Source: Paenibacillus etheri
Lineage (GTDB): Bacteria; Bacillota; Bacilli; Paenibacillales; Paenibacillaceae
Assembly: GCF_001012825.1 (NCBI RefSeq)
Contig: NZ_LCZJ02000023.1
Location: 1 to 64,000, forward strand
Direction: 5' to 3'
Length of the DNA: 64,000 nucleotides
The position numbers were made by a program, and so were the translations under genes. The first letter of the stretch is position 1. Each line of letters opens with the position of its first letter. Below the pieces are notes generated by a model. It saw only the letters and a program-made list of their open reading frames with translations, was not told the DNA's origin and searched no databases. Shown one piece after another: positions 15,866 through 23,726 of the stretch.

Positions 15866-17413
15866 CTATCTGTTTCTCCCTGCTCCGCCACCACTGCTTG
15901 CGCTACCTCCACCGCCAGATGAACCGCCGCCGGAAGAACCGCCTCCACCTGAAGAGCCTCTATCATTGTTAGAGTAGCTGCTGCTACTGGAAGAACTTGA
16001 AGAATGTCTTCCTGCACCTCCACCACTGCTGGAACCTCCATCACCACGGTTCTCGTTGCTTGAGGAGTAACGTCCGGCTCCTCCACCTCTAGTAGATCCA
16101 CCTCCACCACTGTTCCCCCAGAAGCTTGACTGTGAGTTATTGGATGGTGTGTTTCTATGATGATGGTGGTGATTATGATGGTGATTATGATGGTGATTAT
16201 AATAACGTCTGTGCCAACGTCTACCATAACCGTAATCCGCTTGACCGTACCAATTCCCATACCGACGAATATTTCTTGGGCTATATGGATTTATTGGCAA
16301 ACCGTACATTTCAATATATTTATTGCGTCGTGAAAGACCATATCCGAACAGTATGAGCGGAGCAAATATCAATATGTAAATTAGAAGACCTTTGCCTACA
16401 CTAACACTAGTCTCCTTTGCTGAAGTGGTTGTTGAGGATGCATTAGTGGCTGTAGTGCCTCCACTATTTCCCGTCGCTCCAACGGATTGATCCGCTCTTG
16501 CCAACAAGAAACTGTACAAAGCATTGGAAGTCGCCGTAGCTCCAGTTCCATAATCTTTTTTCACAAATTGGGGTTCAAGTACGGTGTCTAAAATACTGCT
16601 GATCGCATCATTAGTTAGAACCTTGTCGATGTCCTTCCCTTGCAGAACATGATAGTTCTCTCCACCAATGTCTAGCACGAGCATAACATCCTTAGGGCCA
16701 GCAGCAACGGAGGCAAACTTCATGTAGGTATAATCCTGAAGTTTTTTATCCCCTGCATTCTTTACAGTAACCACATAAATTCCGCTGCCAGTTGTAGTTT
16801 TATATCTGTTGCTAGATTCGTTCAAATAATCCTTTGTTACTTTTTTGAGTACACCGGCATTATCGGATACATAGTTTTTGGTGCTGACATTTTCCACCCA
16901 GGTCCCACCCATGGCTTGAATAAAAGCGCCATAAGTTTTACGTGCACCGTTACTATAAGTTTTAGCTGCAAAATCCGGCTCAAGATATTGAGAGAGAATA
17001 TCTTTAATCTTACTGTTAGGCAACGTGTCCTCAATACCCTTACCTTGTACCGCCCAGTAGTCATCATCTTTTATAGAAAGCAGCAGCAAAAGCCCGTTAT
17101 TCTTATCCGCGGAACCTACGCCCCAGCTATTAAACAGCGAGGTTGCATACTCTTCCATCGAAACTCCATTTGTAGAATCAACTGTCACCACCACGACTTG
17201 AGCGCCTGTATCCTGGTGTAATCGAATTCCATAGTTCACCATGTAATTCTCAGCTTTCTCGTCGATCACATTTGCAAAATCATTCACATAAAATGACCCG
17301 GTATGCTTAGGTACGGCTGTTTTGGCTGAAGTTAAAACCGAAAAAAGCAAAACACTTAACATCAGGGCGGCAAGTGTGGTAAGAAGCATTTTTCTGAAAA
17401 TTCTGTAGTTCAT
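15866..17413 (-). CDS. Tandem TPM-domain membrane protein with His-rich and Gly/Ser-rich tail
   Basis: A 515-residue exported protein. A signal peptide or anchor (residues 5-30) is followed by two TPM domains, the first from YVNDFANVIDEKAENYMV and the second from YVSDNAGVLKKVTKDYLN. A membrane helix follows (LLIYILIFAPLILFGYGL, about 348-365), then a cytoplasmic tail with HHHNHHHNHHHHH and repeated SSGGGAGR/SSGGGGS blocks. TPM proteins form a family linked to membrane protein and photosystem repair and acid phosphatase activity. The usual bacterial form has one TPM domain and a GGxSGGGGAS-type tail; two is odd. The ATG at 17413 follows GCAGGAGG. Confidence 0.85.
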   Translation of the reverse strand: MNYRIFRKMLLTTLAALMLSVLLFSVLTSAKTAVPKHTGSFYVNDFANVIDEKAENYMVNYGIRLHQDTGAQVVVVTVDSTNGVSMEEYATSLFNSWGVGSADKNNGLLLLLSIKDDDYWAVQGKGIEDTLPNSKIKDILSQYLEPDFAAKTYSNGARKTYGAFIQAMGGTWVENVSTKNYVSDNAGVLKKVTKDYLNESSNRYKTTTGSGIYVVTVKNAGDKKLQDYTYMKFASVAAGPKDVMLVLDIGGENYHVLQGKDIDKVLTNDAISSILDTVLEPQFVKKDYGTGATATSNALYSFLLARADQSVGATGNSGGTTATNASSTTTSAKETSVSVGKGLLIYILIFAPLILFGYGLSRRNKYIEMYGLPINPYSPRNIRRYGNWYGQADYGYGRRWHRRYYNHHHNHHHNHHHHHRNTPSNNSQSSFWGNSGGGGSTRGGGAGRYSSSNENRGDGGSSSGGGAGRHSSSSSSSSSYSNNDRGSSGGGGSSGGGSSGGGGSASSGGGAGRNR

Positions 17414-17528
17414 ATGTACCTCCTGCGCTATCATAATCTCTTTTATTTATCGGTTACGCTCATCTCAGATAATAGTTCCATTTTATTCTATTCTGTATAT
17501 TACACAGCGAAGAATGACATTTCGGCCA

Positions 17529-17615
17529 TCAATTATTCAGAGAAAGCAAAGAAGCTATAGTTAAAATGAACAGAAGAATGAACTGAGAAACTTTAGTCCC
17601 AATTAATCTATTCAT
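17529..17615 (-). CDS. Possible 28-residue hydrophobic peptide
   Basis: Between the acylphosphatase and TPM genes the minus strand encodes MNRLIGTKVSQFILLF followed by ILTIASLLSLNN and a stop. AGAGGAG lies six bases before the ATG. A basic N-terminus with one hydrophobic helix fits a small membrane peptide. No homologue is known to me and conservation is untested. Confidence 0.4.
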   Translation of the reverse strand: MNRLIGTKVSQFILLFILTIASLLSLNN

Positions 17616-17686
17616 GTTTTTCTCCTCTATCTTCCTAATCCTAACGCAATATAATCTACTTCAGAATTCTACTAATCCATATGTAC

Positions 17687-18049
17687 TTATTTTACTATCA
17701 TGAAATCTTTCTCACACTCATTAATAGGCAGATCACTCATAGTTACTTTCTTTACAGATGCCCGTTTCAATGATTGCATGCAATGGACTAGAAAAGAGAT
17801 TTGCTGCTCTTCTCCTTGTACTTCTACCTCTACACTTCCGTCTTTTAAATTTTTTACCCTACCCTTTAATTTCATTCTTTCAGCAATCGTATATATTTCC
17901 AAGCGGAATCCTACATTTTGAACTCTACCCGAGAAAACCACTTTCTTTCTAACGACAGGGCTTGAAGGAAAATCCAGTAACTGAATACGATTTGCATGCC
18001 AAATCACATAATTATTTCTAACTTTTTTGAACACATTCACACGTTTCAT
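17687..18049 (-). CDS. acyP: Acylphosphatase with an N-terminal extension
   Basis: A 120-residue protein. Residues 34-120 form an acylphosphatase domain with the substrate-binding arginine in FSGRVQNVGFR and the catalytic asparagine in GRVKNLKDGSVEVEVQG. It hydrolyses carboxyl-phosphate bonds in small acyl phosphates. Usual acylphosphatases have about 90 residues; here about 33 residues (MKRVNVFKKVRNNYVIW and on) precede the domain. The ATG is followed by a lysine/arginine-rich start and preceded by AAAGGAG, so the longer form is likely real. Confidence 0.85.
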   Translation of the reverse strand: MKRVNVFKKVRNNYVIWHANRIQLLDFPSSPVVRKKVVFSGRVQNVGFRLEIYTIAERMKLKGRVKNLKDGSVEVEVQGEEQQISFLVHCMQSLKRASVKKVTMSDLPINECEKDFMIVK

Positions 18050-18150
18050 ACTCCTTTTTTAGAACTACTACGATTTATGCTATATTGTACCATAGCCATT
18101 GGTAAAATAAGGGGCCAAATTGATCACTCTTCAATTACTAAATACACAAA

Positions 18151-18175
18151 AAGACTCAGCATTCCGCTGAGCCTC
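18151..18175 (-). terminator. Terminator of cysK
   Basis: GGCTCAGC / GCTGAGTC with a GGAAT loop, then TTTTTG on the minus strand, about 95 bp after the cysK stop. Confidence 0.65.
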
Positions 18176-18266
18176 CAAATTTGTATTAACTTCAGTGCTA
18201 GCAATTAAAATGATCCGGGTCTGCACCCATCCGATGGTTTACATTCAAGTCATAAGTTGGTTCAAT

Positions 18267-19205
18267 CTATTCGTTAAAATCAAACAAAGTAGTTGTTAAA
18301 TAACGTTCACCAGTATCCGGCAAAATCACAACAATCGTCTTCCCTTTATTCTCTGGACGTTTAGCAATTTCTGTAGCTGTATATACCGCGGCGCCAGACG
18401 AGATCCCTACAAGTAATCCCTCGGTCTTGGCAATTTCACGTGCTACATTAAATGCGTCTTTATTCTTCACCTGAAAAATCTCATCAACAACCTCTTTATT
18501 GTAAATCTCCGGAATGAAGTTAGCACCAATCCCCTGAATTCCATGCGCACTAGGCCGGCCACCAGATAATACCGGTGAATCAAACGGCTCGATAGCGACG
18601 ATCTGTACCGAAGGGTTCTTAGCCTTCAAAGCTTCCCCAACCCCAGATATGGTGCCTCCAGAACCAACACCCGCAATAAAAATATCTACATTCCCATCAG
18701 TATCCCGCCAAATTTCCTCTGCAGTTGTCGTTCTGTGAATTTCAGGATTTGCTGGGTTGCTGAATTGTTGTGGAATGAACGCATGTGGAATCTCCGCTGC
18801 CAATTCCTCCGCCTTTTTCAGAGCACCGCTCATCCCTTCAGCTCCAGGTGTTAATACAAGCTGAGCACCAAGTGCAGCCATCACCTTACGGCGTTCAATA
18901 CTGAACGTATCCGGAAGTACGATAATCAACGGGTACCCAAGGCTAGTCGCAGCCATTGCAAGGCCAATGCCGGTATTGCCACTTGTTGGCTCAATAATTA
19001 CAGAATCTTTGTGAATTAAGCCTTTATCCTCAGCATCTTTGATCATCGCATAACCTATACGATCCTTGACGCTACCTCCAGGATTAAAAGACTCAAGCTT
19101 GGCAAGGATTTTTGCTTCAACGTTCTGAGATTTACTATATCTCGAAATTTCCAATAACGGTGTGTTGCCAATCAAATCAGTTACGCTTTTATATATATTA
19201 GCCAT
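18267..19205 (-). CDS. cysK: Cysteine synthase A (O-acetylserine sulfhydrylase)
   Basis: A 312-residue PLP enzyme making cysteine from O-acetylserine and sulfide. The PLP lysine is in NPGGSVKDRIGYAMI, the substrate loop is PTSGNTGIGLA, and the phosphate-binding glycine loop is GVGSGGTISG. All are standard for CysK, as is the length. It is a single gene with its own terminator. A possible CymR-type site lies just before the start codon. Confidence 0.97.
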   Translation of the reverse strand: MANIYKSVTDLIGNTPLLEISRYSKSQNVEAKILAKLESFNPGGSVKDRIGYAMIKDAEDKGLIHKDSVIIEPTSGNTGIGLAMAATSLGYPLIIVLPDTFSIERRKVMAALGAQLVLTPGAEGMSGALKKAEELAAEIPHAFIPQQFSNPANPEIHRTTTAEEIWRDTDGNVDIFIAGVGSGGTISGVGEALKAKNPSVQIVAIEPFDSPVLSGGRPSAHGIQGIGANFIPEIYNKEVVDEIFQVKNKDAFNVAREIAKTEGLLVGISSGAAVYTATEIAKRPENKGKTIVVILPDTGERYLTTTLFDFNE

Positions 19206-19224
19206 AATATTCTCCTCATTTCTT

Positions 19225-19251
19225 ATTACCCTATCAACTTACTTAGTATTA
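19225..19251 (-). promoter_or_regulatory. Possible CymR-type operator ahead of cysK
   Basis: The minus strand reads TAATACTAAGTAAG then TTGATAGGGTAAT, about 20 bp before the cysK start. Spaced TAA..C...A and AT.GG.ATTA-like blocks resemble the site of the cysteine regulator CymR. The match is by memory and approximate. Confidence 0.3.
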
Positions 19252-19275
19252 AGTCTAACAGGATTTAGAGGATTT

Positions 19276-20301
19276 TCAACCTGTTGGACTACGTTTAACT
19301 GAAACACTAGACTCTCGCACAATTAAACGCGGATCAAGCTGCACCCTTTGGTAGTCGCCCGTAATATTATCCTGAATACGTTGCAAAAGAAGCTGAGTAG
19401 CCAATCGGGCCACTTCATTTCCCATGATTGACACCGAACTTATCTGCGGACTTGTAATGGTTGTCAATGCGTTATTATCCACCCCTACCACTGCCACATC
19501 CTCAGGAACACGAACGCCTAACTCTTTAAACCGATTTACAATCCCTATAGCGACCATATCATTTACAGCATATATTGCATCTGGCATATGGGTCAGGCTA
19601 TAGAAATAATCTGCAGCTTGTACCCCCGTTTGCAAGGAGAAATCCTCTCCAAAATAAACCAAAGAAATATCCACTTGATTTAACGCCTGCTGATAGGCAA
19701 GATAACGATCCTCAATGAGATCCTTCTGAGCTCCTGCGTAAGCAATTCTAGTTCGACCAATATTGCTTAGATGTTCCATGATTAGCTGGCCCTCAAAACG
19801 TGACAAGCTTACGATATCGGCTTTCACATTCTCTGTAATGCGTTTCCCGTAGTTAATGATGGAGACAGGAACACTCGATTTATTAATTAGCTCTACCATA
19901 GTCTTTGGATAAGCAAGAGGCATGATAATGAGTCCATCGACATGTAATTTCTTGATCTCACGAATCGTTTCGAGCTCTGTCCGCGGATTTCCGGAAGTAT
20001 TAATCTGAATGACCCGATAACCGTCCTGTTTAGCTGCTTGTTCCACGGACCAGGCGATATCTGGAATAATGGCATTTCGAATGTCGGGAACTGCCAGAGC
20101 AATTTGCTTCGTTTGGCGAATCTTCAGACTTTGTGCAGAGGTATTAGGTGTAAAACCCATCTCCTCAATCACTTGCAGCACTAATGCCTTAGTCTTGGAA
20201 CTAATTCCCTCCGAATTATTGATCGCTCTTGAAACTGTAGCAATACCTACTCCCGCTCGTTTCGCCACATCCTCTATGGTTACTTTGTTTTTATTAGCCA
20301 C
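19276..20301 (-). CDS. LacI family transcriptional repressor
   Basis: A 341-residue repressor with the LacI helix-turn-helix and hinge (VTIEDVAKRAGVGIATVSRA, then SSKTKALVLQVIEEMGFTPN) and a periplasmic-binding-type effector domain. The GTG at 20301 follows GAGGGG by nine bases and gives the normal family length; the longer frame starting at 20373 adds 24 residues ahead of the DNA-binding domain. An operator-like palindrome lies over the region just upstream of the start and a second in the divergent bdhA promoter, so it likely represses itself and bdhA. The effector is unknown. Confidence 0.9.
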   Translation of the reverse strand: MANKNKVTIEDVAKRAGVGIATVSRAINNSEGISSKTKALVLQVIEEMGFTPNTSAQSLKIRQTKQIALAVPDIRNAIIPDIAWSVEQAAKQDGYRVIQINTSGNPRTELETIREIKKLHVDGLIIMPLAYPKTMVELINKSSVPVSIINYGKRITENVKADIVSLSRFEGQLIMEHLSNIGRTRIAYAGAQKDLIEDRYLAYQQALNQVDISLVYFGEDFSLQTGVQAADYFYSLTHMPDAIYAVNDMVAIGIVNRFKELGVRVPEDVAVVGVDNNALTTITSPQISSVSIMGNEVARLATQLLLQRIQDNITGDYQRVQLDPRLIVRESSVSVKRSPTG

Positions 20302-20322
20302 GCTGATAGTCCCCTCATTTTC

Positions 20323-20334
20323 GGAATCGTTTCC
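20323..20334. promoter_or_regulatory. LacI-type operator, near own gene
   Basis: GGAATCGTTTCC, a near-perfect palindrome one base off the site in the bdhA promoter, about 22 bp before the GTG of the repressor gene. The position suggests autorepression. Confidence 0.6.
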
Positions 20335-20519
20335 GTAATCATATCTATTGTGATATCTATTTGGCTCATTCAAGCCGTTTTTCCAATGTATTTATTATAA
20401 CATAAATGTGCTTATAAAAGCACTTATAGCAAGTACAATATAGTCTAATAATCCTGCTATTGCTGAGTTTAGGTGAAATATTTCACTAATTTTCGTTATT
20501 AATTTTTTAGTATTTAAAT

Positions 20520-20567
20520 TTGACAATATGAAAATTGTGTGACATATTTGTTCTCGGAAACGTTTCC
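20520..20567 (+). promoter_or_regulatory. bdhA promoter with overlapping LacI operator
   Basis: TTGACA (20520-20525), 17 bases, CATATT (20543-20548), then the perfect palindrome GGAAACGTTTCC at 20556-20567 over the expected transcription start. This is the usual placement of a LacI-family operator for repression. Confidence 0.75.
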
Positions 20568-20626
20568 TCTTTCCCAGGAGAAAAACACTATTTATAATCA
20601 ATTAATTAATCTAGGAGATGAATGAT

Positions 20627-21679
20627 ATGCAAGCATTAAGATGGCATAACGTCAAAGATCTACGGTTAGAAACGATTGCAGAACCAGCAGCGCTTGAAGG
20701 AAAAGTGAAAATCAAAATAGAATGGTGCGGAATTTGTGGCAGCGACCTTCACGAATATGTAGCCGGTCCTATTTTTATTCCCCAAGGTACAGATCATCCC
20801 CTTACTGGTGAAAAAGCGCCAGTCGTAATGGGACATGAATTCTCTGGACAAATCGTTGAAGTAGGTCAAGGCGTTAGCAAGTTTAATGTTGGTGATCGAG
20901 TTGTCGTTGAACCAGTTTTTGCATGTGGTGAATGTGTAGCTTGTCGACAAGGCAAATACAATCTTTGTGAAAAAATGGGCTTCCTAGGCTTGGCTGGAGG
21001 CGGCGGTGGATTCTCAGAATACGTTGCAGCAGACCAACATATGGTCCACAAAATTCCTGATAGCTTGTCTTATGAGCAAGGCGCTCTAGTAGAACCTTCT
21101 GCAGTTGCTCTGCATGCTGTTCGTTCCAGTCAATTGAAGGTTGGTGATAAAGCTGTAGTATTCGGCGCTGGCCCAATCGGCTTGCTTGTAATTGAAGCAT
21201 TGAAAGCTTCCGGTGCAGCAGAAATCTATGTCGTTGAACTCTCAGAAGAACGTAAGAGTAAAGCTGAAGAACTTGGTGGTATTGTAATCGATCCTAAGCA
21301 ATATAATGTAGTCGAAGAAATTCAAAAACGCACCGATGGTGGCGTGGATGTTGCTTTTGAAGTAACAGGTGTCCCTCCCGTTCTAACACAAGCAATAAAT
21401 TCCACTAAATTGAGTGGACAAATCATGATCGTTAGTATTTTTGAAAAAGATGCTACGATTACTCCAAACAACATCGTGTTGATGGAACGCAACTTGACGG
21501 GCATCATCGGTTACCGTGATGTATTCCCAGCAGTAATTAGTCTCATGGAACAAGGTTACTTCCCTGCGGACAAACTGGTGACTAAGAAAATCAAATTAAA
21601 CAAAGTGATTGAACACGGGTTCGAGGCGCTTTTGAAGGAAAAAAATCAAGTTAAAATTCTTGTAAGTCCTAAACAATAA
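20627..21679 (+). CDS. bdhA: Zinc-dependent 2,3-butanediol dehydrogenase
   Basis: A 350-residue medium-chain dehydrogenase. Catalytic zinc ligands are in CGICGSDLHEY (Cys) and GHEFSG (His-Glu); structural zinc cysteines are in CGECVACRQGKYNLCE; the NAD site is GAGPIGLL. The PIFIPQGTDHPLTGEKAPV stretch is typical of (R,R)-butanediol/acetoin dehydrogenases. The ATG at 20627 is favoured over one nine bases earlier because it gives the usual MQALRWH start and proper spacing from TAGGAG. It is divergent from the LacI gene and followed by a strong terminator. Reaction: acetoin plus NADH to butanediol, reversible. Confidence 0.88.
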   Translation: MQALRWHNVKDLRLETIAEPAALEGKVKIKIEWCGICGSDLHEYVAGPIFIPQGTDHPLTGEKAPVVMGHEFSGQIVEVGQGVSKFNVGDRVVVEPVFACGECVACRQGKYNLCEKMGFLGLAGGGGGFSEYVAADQHMVHKIPDSLSYEQGALVEPSAVALHAVRSSQLKVGDKAVVFGAGPIGLLVIEALKASGAAEIYVVELSEERKSKAEELGGIVIDPKQYNVVEEIQKRTDGGVDVAFEVTGVPPVLTQAINSTKLSGQIMIVSIFEKDATITPNNIVLMERNLTGIIGYRDVFPAVISLMEQGYFPADKLVTKKIKLNKVIEHGFEALLKEKNQVKILVSPKQ

Positions 21680-21711
21680 CCATAAGCAGCCAAGTGGCTG
21701 AACTATAGAAT

Positions 21712-21742
21712 AAGAGTCCTTCTCATTAAGAGAAGGACTCTT
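21712..21742. terminator. Bidirectional terminator between bdhA and the GNAT gene
   Basis: A perfect 13-bp stem AAGAGTCCTTCTC / GAGAAGGACTCTT with ATTAA loop, placed between convergent genes; followed by AGCTTTTC on the plus strand. Confidence 0.9.
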
Positions 21743-21758
21743 AGCTTTTCTTATACAA

Positions 21759-22355
21759 TTATGAGTACTTCTCATTTACTAAATAGTGCAAATTTTCTTT
21801 TACCGATGGCCATTCTTTATCCAAAATACTAAAGACAACATTATCATGAATCGAACCGTCAGATCTGATTCTATGCTGGCGCAGAACCCCTTCTTTTACA
21901 GCCCCTAATCGTTCTACTGCTCTTTGTGACCTCAAGTTAGTCTTCACCACTGTAAATTCTACACGAATCAACTTCAGCTCTTCAAAGCAATAGTGAAGCA
22001 GTAACGACTTAGCCTCGGTGTTCACACTAGTTCTCCAATATTCAGGCGAGATCCATGTACATCCGATTTCAGCATTGCGATGAACCAAATCCGGATGCAT
22101 AATTCGAGTGGTACCGACGATTTGTCCAGAAGCTTGTTCAATGATGACGAAGGGAATTTGCGATCCATTGTTCTTATTCGTGAATGCGGTTGTGATTAAA
22201 TCCTGCACCTGCTCGTCCGACGTAATTTTTCGCCAAGTAAATTCCCATATGTTTGGATTTCTTAATACTCTCGCCAGCCCTTCTACATGGCTTTCATCCA
22301 TTGGAACCAGCTTGATTGTAGTGCCCTCCAAGATTGAATTATGAGGTCGGATCAT
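21759..22355 (-). CDS. GNAT family N-acetyltransferase (RimJ/RimL type)
   Basis: A 198-residue acetyltransferase of the RimJ/RimL group (TTIKLVPMDESHVEGLARVL at the start, EIGCTWISPEYWRTSVNTEA in the middle, and RSQRAVERLGAVKEGVLRQH near the end, the usual acetyl-CoA and substrate segment). The ATG at 22355 overlaps the HAD stop (ATGA), so the two are translationally coupled; an upstream GTG is possible but lacks a better RBS. The acceptor is unknown: such enzymes modify ribosomal protein N-termini or small amines. Confidence 0.85.
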   Translation of the reverse strand: MIRPHNSILEGTTIKLVPMDESHVEGLARVLRNPNIWEFTWRKITSDEQVQDLITTAFTNKNNGSQIPFVIIEQASGQIVGTTRIMHPDLVHRNAEIGCTWISPEYWRTSVNTEAKSLLLHYCFEELKLIRVEFTVVKTNLRSQRAVERLGAVKEGVLRQHRIRSDGSIHDNVVFSILDKEWPSVKENLHYLVNEKYS

Positions 22356-23032
22356 TTCGCACACCGCTCTCTTAATGATATATGTTGGATGATATCCGCA
22401 ATTTCATCTACTCGATAAGCGATATGATCTGCCCCAGCATTCTCCAGTTCTTCTTTAGGTCCGTAACCAAACGTAACACCGATAGATTCTACTCCACAAC
22501 CTATAGCTCCGATAATATCATGCTCGCGGTCTCCTATCATCACAGCTTCCTCTGGAAGAATAGCATTCTGATCGAGTACGTACTGTATCACGTCTTTCTT
22601 TTTAGAACGGGTGCCATCTAGATTACTACCACCGATATGCTCAAAATAATGATTTAGTTTATAATGCTCAAGAATTTGTTCTGCAAAAACAGTAGGCTTG
22701 GAGGTGGCTACATACAATGAATATCCTTTATTCTTAAGACCTTCCAGCAATTGCGGTATACCCTCAATCACCATATTCTCAAGCATCCCAACGGTGCTGT
22801 AACGCTCACGGTAGAAGACAACCGCTTGTCGTGCTTGTTCTTCTGAGAACTGGTGCAGCTCAATAAATGAATCGTAAAGAGGTGGGCCTATGTAAGGAAG
22901 AAGCATATCCAAATGCTCGATCTGAAGATCAAATTTGTTCAATGCGTATTCAACGCTTTTTGTTATGCCTTCTTTAGGGTCCGTTAATGTACCATCCAAA
23001 TCAAATAAAATACTTTGTAGTCCTCTTCCCAC
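22352..23032 (-). CDS. HAD-family phosphatase (phosphoglycolate phosphatase-like)
   Basis: A 226-residue HAD hydrolase with motif I FDLDGTLTD, motif II in VATSKPTVF, motif III lysine in RSKKKDVIQ and motif IV GDREHDIIGA. The helical cap between motifs I and II fits the PpaX/Gph subfamily. The GTG at 23032 is chosen because GGGGAG lies about ten bases upstream; the frame is open to 23110 but without an RBS. The start therefore remains uncertain. It is coupled to the downstream acetyltransferase gene. Confidence 0.82.
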   Translation of the reverse strand: MGRGLQSILFDLDGTLTDPKEGITKSVEYALNKFDLQIEHLDMLLPYIGPPLYDSFIELHQFSEEQARQAVVFYRERYSTVGMLENMVIEGIPQLLEGLKNKGYSLYVATSKPTVFAEQILEHYKLNHYFEHIGGSNLDGTRSKKKDVIQYVLDQNAILPEEAVMIGDREHDIIGAIGCGVESIGVTFGYGPKEELENAGADHIAYRVDEIADIIQHISLRERCAK

Positions 23033-23165
23033 GGTTGTCTTGCTCCCCTCAACTGTTATTAATGGATGTAATGTATTTATAATACCTTCGTTTCTACATA
23101 CTTTCCACATACTTCTCGAATACGATCAGTACGAAAGTTATTTTTTTATATCGGAGGAGTATTTT

Positions 23166-23660
23166 ATGAACATGACGCATTATATGTCTTTGCTAGCGGA
23201 TAATCAGCCATGGAACTTGATTTTATTCATGGCGATCCCCGTGATTTTTGCTGAGACGATCACCGTTACAGAGTTTATTATTTTGTTCACCAAGAACCTA
23301 AAAGGCTCGTTACGAACCTTCAACAAAATCTGTAGCATTCTAGCCGGATTGTACTTCACAGGGGTATTCCTCTACTTGTTTCCAACCGCATTCATCCCTT
23401 TGACAGTAAATGATGAGTGGCATACATGGGTTGACGTGGTAGCAGTAGGCTTCTATTTGAGTGGAGTGCTCTTCTTATTACCGTTGGCTTTGTTAGATCT
23501 TGGTCTGATCGCTCGTAAACGAACAGATGAACAGAAAATGAAGCTTCATTTTATCCTCATCAGTGGATTCTTGGTTGTAGCGCATATCGCAATGATATTC
23601 GGGATGATCAATCCGGAAATTGTGGGCAGTATGGGTGGAATGGGCGACATGATGCACTAA
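23166..23660 (+). CDS. Four-helix membrane protein (DUF6803-like)
   Basis: A 164-residue integral membrane protein. Four hydrophobic stretches are visible: LILFMAIPVIFAETITVTEF, ILAGLYFTGVFLYLFPTAFI, VVAVGFYLSGVLFLLPLALL and LIARKRTDEQ-flanked HFILISGFLVVAHIAMIFGM. The C-terminus is Met/Gly-rich (MGGMGDMMH), a possible metal site. The ATG at 23166 has CGGAGGAG six bases upstream. No catalytic motif is evident. I associate the layout with DUF6803, a guess from memory. It is divergent from the HAD gene and convergent with the MFS gene. Confidence 0.7.
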   Translation: MNMTHYMSLLADNQPWNLILFMAIPVIFAETITVTEFIILFTKNLKGSLRTFNKICSILAGLYFTGVFLYLFPTAFIPLTVNDEWHTWVDVVAVGFYLSGVLFLLPLALLDLGLIARKRTDEQKMKLHFILISGFLVVAHIAMIFGMINPEIVGSMGGMGDMMH

Positions 23661-23676
23661 CTTAACATATAAAAAA

Positions 23677-23706
23677 AGCAGATCAAGGCTAAGCCCTTGG
23701 TCTGCT
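23677..23706. terminator. Bidirectional terminator between DUF6803-like and MFS genes
   Basis: A 12-bp stem (AGCAGATCAAGG / CCTTGGTCTGCT, one wobble) with an A run on the left and TTTTC on the right, between convergent genes. Confidence 0.85.
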
Positions 23707-23726
23707 TTTCTAATGTGATGCAAAGG

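Noticed and set aside
15862-16260. 132-codon frame on the minus strand inside the TPM gene
   Set aside because: Val/Thr/Ile-rich low-complexity frame caused by the Gly/Ser/His codon repeats of the real gene; no start signal of its own.
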